A stretch of DNA of 5,672 nucleotides, from positions 1 through 5,672 of the forward strand of contig CAAEHZ010000114.1 of NCBI GenBank assembly GCA_900755865.1, read 5' to 3'. Of the stretch, positions 1 through 5,672 are shown one piece after another. Each line of letters opens with the position of its first letter. The stretch's first letter is position 1. The position numbers were made by a program, and so were the translations under genes. The notes under the pieces are model-generated. The model was not told the DNA's origin, did not search any database, and saw only the letters and a program-made list of their open reading frames with translations. The stretch comes from Lachnospiraceae bacterium (lineage in GTDB: Bacteria; Bacillota; Clostridia; Lachnospirales; Lachnospiraceae).

Positions 1-1814
1 ATGCTCTTTTTGCCCTCGCCGAAGTCCACAGGTTTCGTAGTATCTTCCAGAATGAAGTGACCGGGATGTTCCTCCCAGTTGTATTTATCGTAATTTAAAG
101 TGAATCCCGTTTCTTTTTCCACGCCCAGCATATCGGCAAGCTGGAGGTAATGCCCCTGGAACTGGTGACCGGAAGGCTCGCCGACACCGATAAAGCCGCC
201 GCCATTGTATACAAACTCACGGACAGCGGAAGAAATCACCGGATTCTCCCAGATGCTGCCACCGGTGTGGGCGGTATCCCCATCTCCCACGTTGATAATC
301 ACATCCAGGTCTTTGAGGATTTCCGGGTTTTCCAGAATATCGTCAAAGGAAATAAAGCGCACATCGAAAGGCGCACCACTCAACGCCTCAATGATTCCCG
401 CATAGCTGTAATTCTGTTTCTGGTACAGGGCATGGTGTACCATGTGACAGCCCCAGCTCCTGATTTTGCCCCAGCTGTTCAAAACAGCTACCTTCTTGAC
501 ACAGTAGGGAGTAGTTCCCTTTGCATTCTCATACAACTCCCGGAACTCGTTGCACACACTCTCCACATAGTCCAGAAATTCCGGGAAATCCAGCGTCAAT
601 TTCAGATAACCGCCGTAGCCGATTCTGTCAATGGGCTTTCTCAAGATAGCACGTCTTGCAGTAATCCAGTTCTCCTTTGCCTCCTTCACCGGGTCGCCGC
701 CTTCATGGAAGGTATCGGGGAAGAAATAAGGCAAAAATCTGCCCTCGGTGTATTTCACCCCTTCAATATCAGAGATGAGACGAAGGGTACTTCCGTTTCC
801 TACGCTGCCTACCACAGCATCCAGACCGATGGTGGAAAACTCCTTCATAAACGGCTCGGTTCCAATCCAGTGGTCACCCAGAAACATCATCGCCTCTTTG
901 CCACACTCATGGGTAATGTCCACCATCTCTTTGGCAAGTTTGGCAACCTCTCTGCGCTGGAATGCCTGGAAGTCCTTGAACTCCTTGCTGGGCACCCGGT
1001 ACTGGTTGTTGTAGTAGCCCTGGTCAATGATATATTCGGGACGGAACTTATAGCCCACTTCCTTTTCAAACTGCTCCAGGATATAGGGGCTGACGGAGGC
1101 GGAATAGCCGTACCAGTCCACATATTTCTCTCTCTTTAACTCATCAAACATCAGGGTAAACTGATGGAAAAAGGTAGTGTAACGAATCACATTCACATAG
1201 GGATGCTCGGCGCAGTATTTGCGGAGACGCTCCATGGAATATTTGTGGGTTTTGGGCTGTCTCACATCGAAGGTAATCTGATGCTCGAAGTTTTTCCAGT
1301 CGTTGGTAACCGCATTGTACATGTGTACCGGGTCCCAGATAATGTAGGCTAAAAAGCTGACGGTATACTCATGAAAAGGGATGGCATCGTGAATCACCAC
1401 GCAGCCCTTTTCCTCCTCATACTCCCAGTGGTCAACGGAGACAACCTCGCCGGTGGAACGGTCAATGACCTCCCACCACCGTTTTCTGTCGTCTCTGGTG
1501 TTGACCATCATCAGTTCTTTGGAAATACCCTTCATAAGAGGAATCTCCAGTTCAGACTCCACGGCAGTATAAAAAGCAGTCATCACATAGCACTGCTGTA
1601 CTTCGTCCGGATTCGCCTTTGCCCACTCGTTATCCTTCCGGGTGGTGTAATAGGTGGCATAAATTTTTGCCCCGGTCTTGACCAGTTCCTCCGGGAACTC
1701 GGTGCCGTCGCAGTCACGGATGGCATCTGCACCCCAGCGTTTCATCAATTCTATGGTTTCAGGCACAACATCCAGATTAGTCGGAATGGTTACCCGTCCC
1801 TCTGTTAAACTCAT
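1..1814 (-). CDS. gnpA: GH112 1,3-beta-galactosyl-N-acetylhexosamine phosphorylase (LNB/GNB phosphorylase), C-terminus cut by window edge
   Basis: The frame is open from an ATG at 1814 to the left edge, giving 604 codons; the family is usually a little over 700 residues, so the last part is missing. It begins MSLTEGRVTIPTNLD and carries the GH112 hallmarks WGADAIRDCDGTEFPEEL (27-44), PFHEYTVSFLAYIIWDP (146-162) and MMFLGDHWIGTEPF (about 308-321). The catalytic acid should be Asp314, matching Asp313 of the Bifidobacterium longum enzyme (lnpA) as I recall it. Residues 1 to about 430 form the TIM-barrel part; from about 440 (KVAVLNSWG) a Rossmann-like domain follows, with NGGGFIGVGEPSG near 537-549. 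The enzyme cleaves Gal-beta-1,3-GlcNAc or Gal-beta-1,3-GalNAc with phosphate to Gal-1-phosphate plus the HexNAc, in the cytoplasm; no signal peptide is present. The gene lies 24 bases after the GH136-like gene. Family is secure. The main alternative is the related Gal-beta-1,4-rhamnose phosphorylase, which the operon context makes less likely. Confidence 0.93.
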   Translation of the reverse strand, partial: MSLTEGRVTIPTNLDVVPETIELMKRWGADAIRDCDGTEFPEELVKTGAKIYATYYTTRKDNEWAKANPDEVQQCYVMTAFYTAVESELEIPLMKGISKELMMVNTRDDRKRWWEVIDRSTGEVVSVDHWEYEEEKGCVVIHDAIPFHEYTVSFLAYIIWDPVHMYNAVTNDWKNFEHQITFDVRQPKTHKYSMERLRKYCAEHPYVNVIRYTTFFHQFTLMFDELKREKYVDWYGYSASVSPYILEQFEKEVGYKFRPEYIIDQGYYNNQYRVPSKEFKDFQAFQRREVAKLAKEMVDITHECGKEAMMFLGDHWIGTEPFMKEFSTIGLDAVVGSVGNGSTLRLISDIEGVKYTEGRFLPYFFPDTFHEGGDPVKEAKENWITARRAILRKPIDRIGYGGYLKLTLDFPEFLDYVESVCNEFRELYENAKGTTPYCVKKVAVLNSWGKIRSWGCHMVHHALYQKQNYSYAGIIEALSGAPFDVRFISFDDILENPEILKDLDVIINVGDGDTAHTGGSIWENPVISSAVREFVYNGGGFIGVGEPSGHQFQGHYLQLADMLGVEKETGFTLNYDKYNWEEHPGHFILEDTTKPVDFGEGKKS

Positions 1815-1824
1815 TGTTATCTTT

Positions 1825-1830
1825 CCTCCT
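1825..1830 (-). promoter_or_regulatory. Shine-Dalgarno of the GH112 gene
   Basis: A perfect AGGAGG lies 10 bases before the ATG at 1814, in the 24-base gap after the beta-helix gene's TAA stop. It fixes the GH112 start and gives the last gene seen its own strong initiation site. Confidence 0.85.
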
Positions 1831-1838
1831 GCAAAAAA

Positions 1839-3158
1839 TTAAGTCATTGCGACAGCAGCTTGCAACGGAAGGATGGTGTTGTCTTCCTCCGTGTAGTTAC
1901 CGCCGCCCATCTTGTTACGGACAAAGGGCACGCCCTCCCTCACATAAAAGGTGTTATGGGCAAGCAGAGCGTCCGGGTTTTCCGATGGACTCACCGTGCC
2001 ACCCAGGTCGTCAAAGCTCACATTATGGCGAAAGGTATTGTGAATTGCCTCCTGTAGGCAAAACATGATACATCCGCCCTCGTTTTGTCTGCTGTAATTG
2101 TATTCATAAATGGTGCCATCACCGGAATCCGCATCGTAAGCCATTCCGTCCTGGTTCAGTCTGGTGTCTGCCACTTCGTTATAACGAAACAGGGCATCCT
2201 TGCACTTCCAGGGCCAGATGCCTGCTGCCACTTTTCCGGCACGGTTCTCCGGCTGGCTGTAAATCCGGTCGTTGATTTCACAGGCAACGGAATCTGCGGT
2301 GTTGTGCTCCACCAAAGGACGCAAGGCATACATGGCCGTGATGCCATCGCCTCCTGCGGCTTTCACATAGTTGTCCCGGATGACCATATTCTCATGTCCG
2401 TATTTCAAAAAAGCATCCTCGGACAGCTCCGCACCCTGGAATTTGTCATGGGCATAGGTATAACCCACGGCGATTCCCCAACGGCTGGTCTTGTATACAA
2501 AGCAGCCTTCCACGGTAATATCTTTGAAACGCGCCACGCCGGTAGCTTTTTCATCGACAGGCTTTAAAGCGGTCATATAAATGCCGCCGTTGTTCATGTG
2601 TTTGTCGTAGACATTGCCATTCACATCATGGATGGAAAGGTTTCGCAGGATGATGCCACTGCGCACCCCTTTATCCTTTGCCACCACAGCCACGCCGGTA
2701 CGGTTCATTTTGTGAGGGGCACTGTAGCTTTCTCCCAGTATTTCCTCTGCCCGGTTGGTAATCTCGATATCGCGGATGACCACATGCTCTACATCGTACA
2801 AAAGCACGGCAGAGGACACATAACCCTGGTACACATGGGTGGGGGAATCCAGAGGAGTGCCATAGTCCTGATACCAGATGCCCTGTCCCTCGGCTGCAAT
2901 CAGGGGAAGGTTTCCCTCCTCTCCTGCCGGGGAATAGGAACCGATTTCAATGGCCTGTTCTTTGGTTCCACTGTCTTTAATATGAAGAAACTGTCCTGCA
3001 AAAACAGAATCTCTGGCTAACAGCACCTTATCGCCTGGGTGCAGGGTCAGTCTGTTTACGGGAAAAAGGCTGGCGAAAGGGGAATCCATGGTCAGCCCGT
3101 CGTTGGTGTCACGCCCGGTTTTCTGATTGACATAATATGTCCTGTATGAGCTTGTCAT
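1839..3158 (-). CDS. GH136-type lacto-N-biosidase, catalytic beta-helix subunit (subunit II)
   Basis: A 439-residue protein opening MTSSYRTYYVNQKTGRDTNDG, followed by repeated short strands of a right-handed parallel beta-helix such as VVIRDIEIT (about 126-134), IILRNLSIHDVNGN (169-182), MVIRDNYVKAAGGDGI (258-273) and YEYNYSRQNEGG (351-362). The segment NQDGMAYDADSGDG (335-348) holds Asp337 and Asp344, seven apart. That is the spacing I recall for the two catalytic aspartates of GH136 lacto-N-biosidases (LnbX Asp411/Asp418). The expected reaction is hydrolysis of lacto-N-tetraose to lacto-N-biose and lactose. There is no signal peptide, so it should act inside the cell. The start at 3158 is preferred over ATG 3164, which directly abuts the GGGAGG; 3158 sits six bases from it. 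The gene overlaps the preceding small gene by 50 bases and is followed by the LNB phosphorylase, a strong functional link. An alternative is another beta-helix glycosidase or lyase; the neighbour genes argue against that. Confidence 0.8.
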   Translation of the reverse strand: MTSSYRTYYVNQKTGRDTNDGLTMDSPFASLFPVNRLTLHPGDKVLLARDSVFAGQFLHIKDSGTKEQAIEIGSYSPAGEEGNLPLIAAEGQGIWYQDYGTPLDSPTHVYQGYVSSAVLLYDVEHVVIRDIEITNRAEEILGESYSAPHKMNRTGVAVVAKDKGVRSGIILRNLSIHDVNGNVYDKHMNNGGIYMTALKPVDEKATGVARFKDITVEGCFVYKTSRWGIAVGYTYAHDKFQGAELSEDAFLKYGHENMVIRDNYVKAAGGDGITAMYALRPLVEHNTADSVACEINDRIYSQPENRAGKVAAGIWPWKCKDALFRYNEVADTRLNQDGMAYDADSGDGTIYEYNYSRQNEGGCIMFCLQEAIHNTFRHNVSFDDLGGTVSPSENPDALLAHNTFYVREGVPFVRNKMGGGNYTEEDNTILPLQAAVAMT

Positions 3159-3570
3159 AGGCATCCTCCCTCAGTCTTTTTTCGATAATCTGCCGGACAT
3201 CCTCATAGTCGAACAAATCTCCATGGTAGCGTCCGAACAAATCCTGGTTGTTCTCATAAAATGCCCGCTTTTCCTCCTCGGTAAAGTCGGGACAGACTCC
3301 CAGCTTTTTTATGTGCTCCGAGGGTTGCACGAAATCCAGCTTAAAGCGGGTGAGTTCGTATTGAAGATACATCGCCGGGGAATAAAACCGGGGACCATAA
3401 AACAGCTTCCCGGCTTTTTCTGCCCGGTTATTTTCCTCATTTTTCTTTGCCCGTCTTTTCTCTAGCGCCTCAATGCTGGCATCTTCAATGAGTCCGAACC
3501 GTTTTGCAAGAAGGAGGGCTGCCTGCGCCTCCTCCCATTCTTTTCTATCCAGACAATACTTCTGATTCAT
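3109..3570 (-). CDS. Small helical protein, probable GH136 lacto-N-biosidase subunit I (SurA/chaperone-like)
   Basis: A 153-residue charged, mainly helical protein, from ATG 3570 to TGA 3109. AGGAG at 3581-3585 lies 10 bases upstream, within the end of permease 2; stop and start share the A of TAATG, so the genes are translationally coupled. Likely helices cover about 10-52, 66-82, 97-112 and 121-147. The pieces EWEEAQAALLLAKRFGLIED (11-30), FYGPRFYSPAMYLQYEL (57-73) and FTEEEKRAFYENNQDLF (96-112) resemble the helical part of SurA/PrsA-type peptidyl-prolyl isomerase proteins, but no isomerase domain is present. There is no signal peptide or lipobox. From established knowledge, GH136 enzymes of Roseburia and Eubacterium ramulus consist of a helical part I and a beta-helix part II, separate in some species and fused in others. 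Position and 50-base overlap with the beta-helix gene make this protein part I by inference. It seems shorter than the N-terminal domain I recall for the fused enzyme. Confidence 0.65.
   Translation of the reverse strand: MNQKYCLDRKEWEEAQAALLLAKRFGLIEDASIEALEKRRAKKNEENNRAEKAGKLFYGPRFYSPAMYLQYELTRFKLDFVQPSEHIKKLGVCPDFTEEEKRAFYENNQDLFGRYHGDLFDYEDVRQIIEKRLREDAYDKLIQDILCQSENRA
3165..3171 (-). promoter_or_regulatory. Shine-Dalgarno deciding the beta-helix gene start
   Basis: AGGGAGG lies inside the coding end of the preceding small gene. It touches the ATG at 3164 but is spaced six bases from the ATG at 3158, so 3158 is the better start. The two candidates differ by only two residues (Met-Pro). 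An in-frame TGA at 3171-3173 rules out any longer start. Confidence 0.75.
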
Positions 3571-4376
3571 TATTTCACTGCTCCTGCAATTCCGTTGGCA
3601 AAGCTCTTCTGTAAGCACAGGAAGATAATTGCGGTGGGAAGGGTACAAATCAATACACCCAGCATCAGCATACCGTAGTCTACGCTGTAACCACTCTTTA
3701 AGTTGGCTACCAGCATGGGCATGGTAATCTGGTTGCTGTCCTGCAGGATGATGGTGGGCCACAGGTAGTTGTTCCAGGCATTCATGAAGGTTACGGTCAT
3801 GGCTGCGCCATAGGTGGACTTCATAATGGGCAGGAACATCGTAAAGAAAATTTTAATCTCGCTGAGTCCTTCCAGACGGGACGCCTCGATGATATCGTGA
3901 GGGAAGGAACGGGCTGCCTGCCGGAACATCATAATAAGGAAAGGTGTGGAAATGGAAGGCAGTGCCAGTGCAATCCAGGTGTTGACCAGTTTCCAGTTGG
4001 AAAACATTTTAAACAAAGGAATCATAATGGCAACAAAGGGGAGCATCATGGCAAGGAGCAAAATGTTCATGAGAAGGTCTTTACCCTTGTCGTGATAAAT
4101 CTCAAAGCCGTATCCCGCAATGGAGCAGATTAACAGTGCAACCACAGTAATCACGATGGCATTGCGGAAGGAATTGAACATGGCGCGTCCCAGGTTCTGA
4201 TTGGAAATAAGGCTCTGGTAATTTTCCAGAAGATGGGTGCCAGGTAACAGTTTTCCACGGACAATATCAATACTGGAGTTCGTGGCTCCACAAATCATAT
4301 AGTACAGGGGAAACGCTGACAGAAAACTGGCAACGATTAAAATGATATAAGCGATAGTTGTCTTTACTTTAGTCAC
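3570..4376 (-). CDS. CUT1-family sugar ABC transporter permease 2 (MalG-type)
   Basis: A 268-residue inner-membrane protein with six predicted membrane segments, near 8-27, 73-91, 101-122, 133-151, 187-206 and 235-255. The cytoplasmic EAA loop that docks the ATPase is clear at 164-183: EASRLEGLSEIKIFFTMFLP, with Glu164, Gly170 and Pro183. The C-terminus FANGIAGAVK is typical of MalG-like permeases of the carbohydrate uptake 1 family. It would pair with permease 1 to move an oligosaccharide delivered by the binding protein. GTG 4376 is chosen as start because AGGTGA lies five bases ahead; GTG 4385, giving 271 residues, has no good ribosome binding site. It overlaps permease 1 by 8 bases and shares one base with the next gene (TAATG). 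Family assignment is secure; the substrate (LNT, LNB or GNB) is inferred from the enzymes downstream. Confidence 0.93.
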   Translation of the reverse strand: MTKVKTTIAYIILIVASFLSAFPLYYMICGATNSSIDIVRGKLLPGTHLLENYQSLISNQNLGRAMFNSFRNAIVITVVALLICSIAGYGFEIYHDKGKDLLMNILLLAMMLPFVAIMIPLFKMFSNWKLVNTWIALALPSISTPFLIMMFRQAARSFPHDIIEASRLEGLSEIKIFFTMFLPIMKSTYGAAMTVTFMNAWNNYLWPTIILQDSNQITMPMLVANLKSGYSVDYGMLMLGVLICTLPTAIIFLCLQKSFANGIAGAVK

Positions 4377-5247
4377 GTTTGTCACCTACTTTCATCTGGA
4401 TTGCGGAAAGGATTGCCACGCTCACAAGGATAAATACGGAAATTGCCGCCGCGTAGTTAAATTTGGGTGTTTCCACAAAGGAGATATTATAAACATAATG
4501 CGCCAGTGTCATGGTGGACTTACCGGGACCGCCGGAAGTCAGGTTGACAGACTCATCAAACAGCTGTAACGTACCAGAGGTTGACATAATAGCTGTCAAC
4601 AGAATGGTGGGTTTCAGCAAGGGAATGGTAATCTTCATGAACTGCTGGAAGGGGGTTGCTCCATCAATGTAGCTTGCCTCATATACGGAATAATCAATAT
4701 TCTGTAAGCCTGCCAGATAGAAAACCATGTTGTAGCCTGTCCATCTCCAAATCAGTGCGATGATGATGACAAAGCGTGCTGCCCATGCGTTCTGGAACCA
4801 GTCTACTCTGGCAAGTCCCAGGGTTGTGATGATGTTGTTTACCAGACCATCCTGGGCAAATAAAGATTTGAAAATCATGGAATAGGATACCAGGGATGTG
4901 GCACAGGGAAGAAAGATGAGAGTACGGAAAATACTCTTTCCTTTAATCTTCGGGCTGTTCAAAAGCTGTGCCAGACCCAATGCCAGAATTAACATAATCG
5001 GCACCTGGATAATAAAGTAAAATACGGTGTTGAACAGACACTGCTGGAAAGTCTTATCTTTTAATATACGCTGGTAGTTTGCCAGTCCTACAAAACCGGA
5101 ACCTTTTTTGGAAAAGGAAAGGATGATTGCCTGCACCATGGGATAAAAGCAAAAGATAAAGATAAGAAGTGCTGCAGGAATTAAGAATGCCCACCCGGTC
5201 AGGTTATGCTTTTTTTCCAAACTCATTTTTGCTTTCTTCTGTTTCAT
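4369..5247 (-). CDS. CUT1-family sugar ABC transporter permease 1 (MalF-type)
   Basis: A 292-residue inner-membrane protein beginning MKQKKAKMSLEKKHNLTGWA, with a basic cytoplasmic N-terminus and then six likely membrane segments: about 20-44, 72-96, 106-127, 157-180, 212-228 and 265-284. The EAA loop is canonical at 190-209: EASYIDGATPFQQFMKITIP, with Glu190, Asp195-Gly196 and Pro209. The motif LTSGGPGKSTMTLAHYVY (236-253) is common in MalF/UgpA/LacF-type permeases. ATG 5247 follows AGGAGA at a spacing of six; the open frame runs back to 5355 but that stretch crosses the intergenic hairpins and is not coding. It works with permease 2 and the upstream binding protein. No ATPase gene is seen, which is usual in Firmicutes where a shared MsmK/UgpC-type ATPase serves many CUT1 systems. 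Substrate is inferred from neighbouring genes. Confidence 0.94.
   Translation of the reverse strand: MKQKKAKMSLEKKHNLTGWAFLIPAALLIFIFCFYPMVQAIILSFSKKGSGFVGLANYQRILKDKTFQQCLFNTVFYFIIQVPIMLILALGLAQLLNSPKIKGKSIFRTLIFLPCATSLVSYSMIFKSLFAQDGLVNNIITTLGLARVDWFQNAWAARFVIIIALIWRWTGYNMVFYLAGLQNIDYSVYEASYIDGATPFQQFMKITIPLLKPTILLTAIMSTSGTLQLFDESVNLTSGGPGKSTMTLAHYVYNISFVETPKFNYAAAISVFILVSVAILSAIQMKVGDKRD
4382..4387 (-). promoter_or_regulatory. Shine-Dalgarno deciding the permease 2 GTG start
   Basis: AGGTGA, matching the 3' part of the AAGGAGGTGA consensus, lies within the last codons of permease 1, five bases before GTG 4376. It overlaps the alternative GTG at 4385, so it cannot serve that start. Confidence 0.6.
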
Positions 5248-5253
5248 ATAAAT

Positions 5254-5259
5254 TCTCCT
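5254..5259 (-). promoter_or_regulatory. Shine-Dalgarno of permease 1
   Basis: AGGAGA lies six bases before ATG 5247, right after a T-rich tract (TTTTTAATTTTT). It settles the start and lies outside the hairpins just upstream, so it should be accessible. Confidence 0.75.
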
Positions 5260-5270
5260 AAAAATTAAAA

Positions 5271-5293
5271 AGAATATCGTCTCGCAATATTCT
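5271..5293 (-). promoter_or_regulatory. Hairpin 3 upstream of permease 1
   Basis: The inverted repeat AGAATAT / ATATTCT gives a 7-bp A/T-rich stem with a 9-base loop. On the transcribed strand it is followed by TTTT, AA and TTTTT, so it could be a weak second terminator or an mRNA-processing or stability element. Thermodynamically it is much weaker than the 5332-5363 stem. Confidence 0.4.
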
Positions 5294-5294
5294 G

Positions 5295-5311
5295 TGCCGC
5301 ACTCAGCGGCA
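5295..5311 (-). promoter_or_regulatory. Hairpin 2 upstream of permease 1
   Basis: TGCCGC / GCGGCA forms a perfect 6-bp G/C-rich stem with a five-base loop, extendable by wobble pairs. No T-run follows directly, so it is more likely an RNA stabiliser or pausing element than a terminator. Confidence 0.45.
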
Positions 5312-5323
5312 TGTTTTTCTATG

Positions 5324-5363
5324 AAAAAAAATACCGGGAACGCAATACGCTGCATCCCCGGTA
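5324..5363 (-). terminator. Intrinsic terminator/attenuator between binding-protein and permease genes
   Basis: On the transcribed strand TACCGGG (5357-5363) pairs with CCCGGTA (5332-5338), and the inner bases extend the stem with G-C, A-T and wobble pairs to about 14 bp around a short loop. Eight T residues (5324-5331) follow at once. It begins about 20 bases after the binding-protein stop and lies ahead of permease 1, which has no obvious promoter of its own. Partial read-through would give more binding protein than permease, a known arrangement in binding-protein-dependent transporters. The structure is seen in the sequence; the read-through role is inferred. Confidence 0.8.
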
Positions 5364-5383
5364 CTGGCTCATTTTTTACTTAC

Positions 5384-5672
5384 TTATTCACTAATGTTAA
5401 ACTCAACAGTATCCTGTGCGTTCTGAATCTCTTCATCAATATCAGCACCATTCTGTACTACGTTAGTGATTGCATCGGTCAGTGCACTTCTAATGTCATT
5501 GTAGTATGCACCGTAGTTGATTGCGGGAACTTTGCCTGCGAACTCAACGATGTCTTTGTATACAGCCTGTCCGCCGTAGAAATCAGAGGTCTGATTGTAA
5601 ACATCAGAGTCTGCTGCAGGCAGATAACTGGAAATTGCACCAGCGTTGGGAAGTAAATCATCGTATAATTCA
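5384..5672 (-). CDS. CUT1 extracellular sugar-binding protein, C-terminal part (start beyond right edge)
   Basis: The last 95 residues of a solute-binding protein (family 1, MalE-like), ending in TAA at 5384-5386. The C-terminal pattern is characteristic: YGGQAVYKDIVEFAGKVPAI, then NYGAYYNDIRSALTDAITNV and finally a conserved stretch ending IQNAQDTVEFNISE. Such proteins are lipid-anchored outside the membrane in Gram-positive bacteria and hand sugar to the permease pair; the signal peptide and lipobox would lie beyond the window. Being first of the visible transport genes, and followed by a terminator-like hairpin, fits the usual higher expression of binding proteins. From context the ligand is probably lacto-N-tetraose, lacto-N-biose or galacto-N-biose, but ligand-contacting residues cannot be judged from this fragment. 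Confidence 0.88.
   Translation of the reverse strand, partial: ELYDDLLPNAGAISSYLPAADSDVYNQTSDFYGGQAVYKDIVEFAGKVPAINYGAYYNDIRSALTDAITNVVQNGADIDEEIQNAQDTVEFNISE

Noticed and set aside
150..1139. A 329-codon open frame on the + strand
   Set aside because: It lies antisense to the GH112 gene, whose protein is clearly recognisable through the whole stretch; no ribosome binding site or family pattern supports the + frame.
2085..3020. Two + strand open frames (2085-2567 and 2598-3020)
   Set aside because: Both are antisense shadows of the beta-helix gene and show no recognisable protein family.
1839..3158. Beta-helix protein as a pectate lyase or polygalacturonase
   Set aside because: No secretion signal and no pectinase motif seen; the Asp pair at spacing seven, the partner gene and the GH112 neighbour fit GH136 better.
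3109..3170. Programmed frameshift joining the two subunit genes
   Set aside because: A +1 or -2 shift would be needed and no clear slippery site was seen; the downstream gene has its own well-spaced AGGGAGG and ATG.
3571..3762. A longer N-terminus for the small helical protein
   Set aside because: The extension lies within permease 2 in another frame and reads as low-quality His/Arg-rich sequence; ATG 3570 with AGGAG and TAATG coupling is the natural start.
5248..5355. A longer N-terminus for permease 1
   Set aside because: It crosses the terminator-like hairpin region and has no ribosome binding site; ATG 5247 has AGGAGA at ideal spacing and begins a normal permease N-terminus.
5294..5656. 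A 120-codon + strand open frame
   Set aside because: It runs antisense through the hairpins and the binding-protein C-terminus; the minus frame is clearly the real one.

Overview
The window is one continuous minus-strand operon, read from right to left. It looks like a human-gut Lachnospiraceae (Clostridia) sugar-uptake and degradation locus. Moderate G+C, strong AGGAGG-type ribosome binding sites, tightly packed or overlapping genes and the protein families all fit a Roseburia / Eubacterium ramulus-like butyrate producer. Species cannot be fixed from the sequence alone.

Layout in transcription order: (1) the last 95 residues of a CUT1-type extracellular sugar-binding protein, entering from the right edge; (2) a 136-base gap holding a strong intrinsic terminator-like hairpin and two more hairpins; (3) ABC permease 1 (MalF-type); (4) ABC permease 2 (MalG-type), overlapping permease 1 by 8 bases with a GTG start; (5) a 153-residue helical protein starting inside the permease 2 stop codon (TAATG); (6) a 439-residue right-handed beta-helix protein overlapping gene 5 by 50 bases; (7) after 24 bases, a GH112 galactosyl-HexNAc phosphorylase, cut by the left edge after 604 codons. 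No stretch over 300 bases lacks a gene. No promoter, tRNA, rRNA, CRISPR array or mobile element was seen.

The parts make a coherent pathway. Genes 5 and 6 together look like the two subunits (I and II) of a split GH136 lacto-N-biosidase, which cuts lacto-N-tetraose into lacto-N-biose (Gal-beta-1,3-GlcNAc) and lactose. The GH112 enzyme would then phosphorolyse lacto-N-biose or galacto-N-biose to galactose 1-phosphate plus GlcNAc or GalNAc. The binding protein and permeases would import the oligosaccharide. Neither GH136 subunit nor GH112 has a signal peptide, so import appears to come before cleavage. This points to use of type-1 human milk oligosaccharides and mucin-derived disaccharides. From memory, loci of this kind have been described in Roseburia and Eubacterium ramulus, so the system is probably not wholly new. 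The most interesting points are the overlapping split-enzyme genes, the short unfamiliar subunit I and the hairpin cluster after the binding-protein gene.
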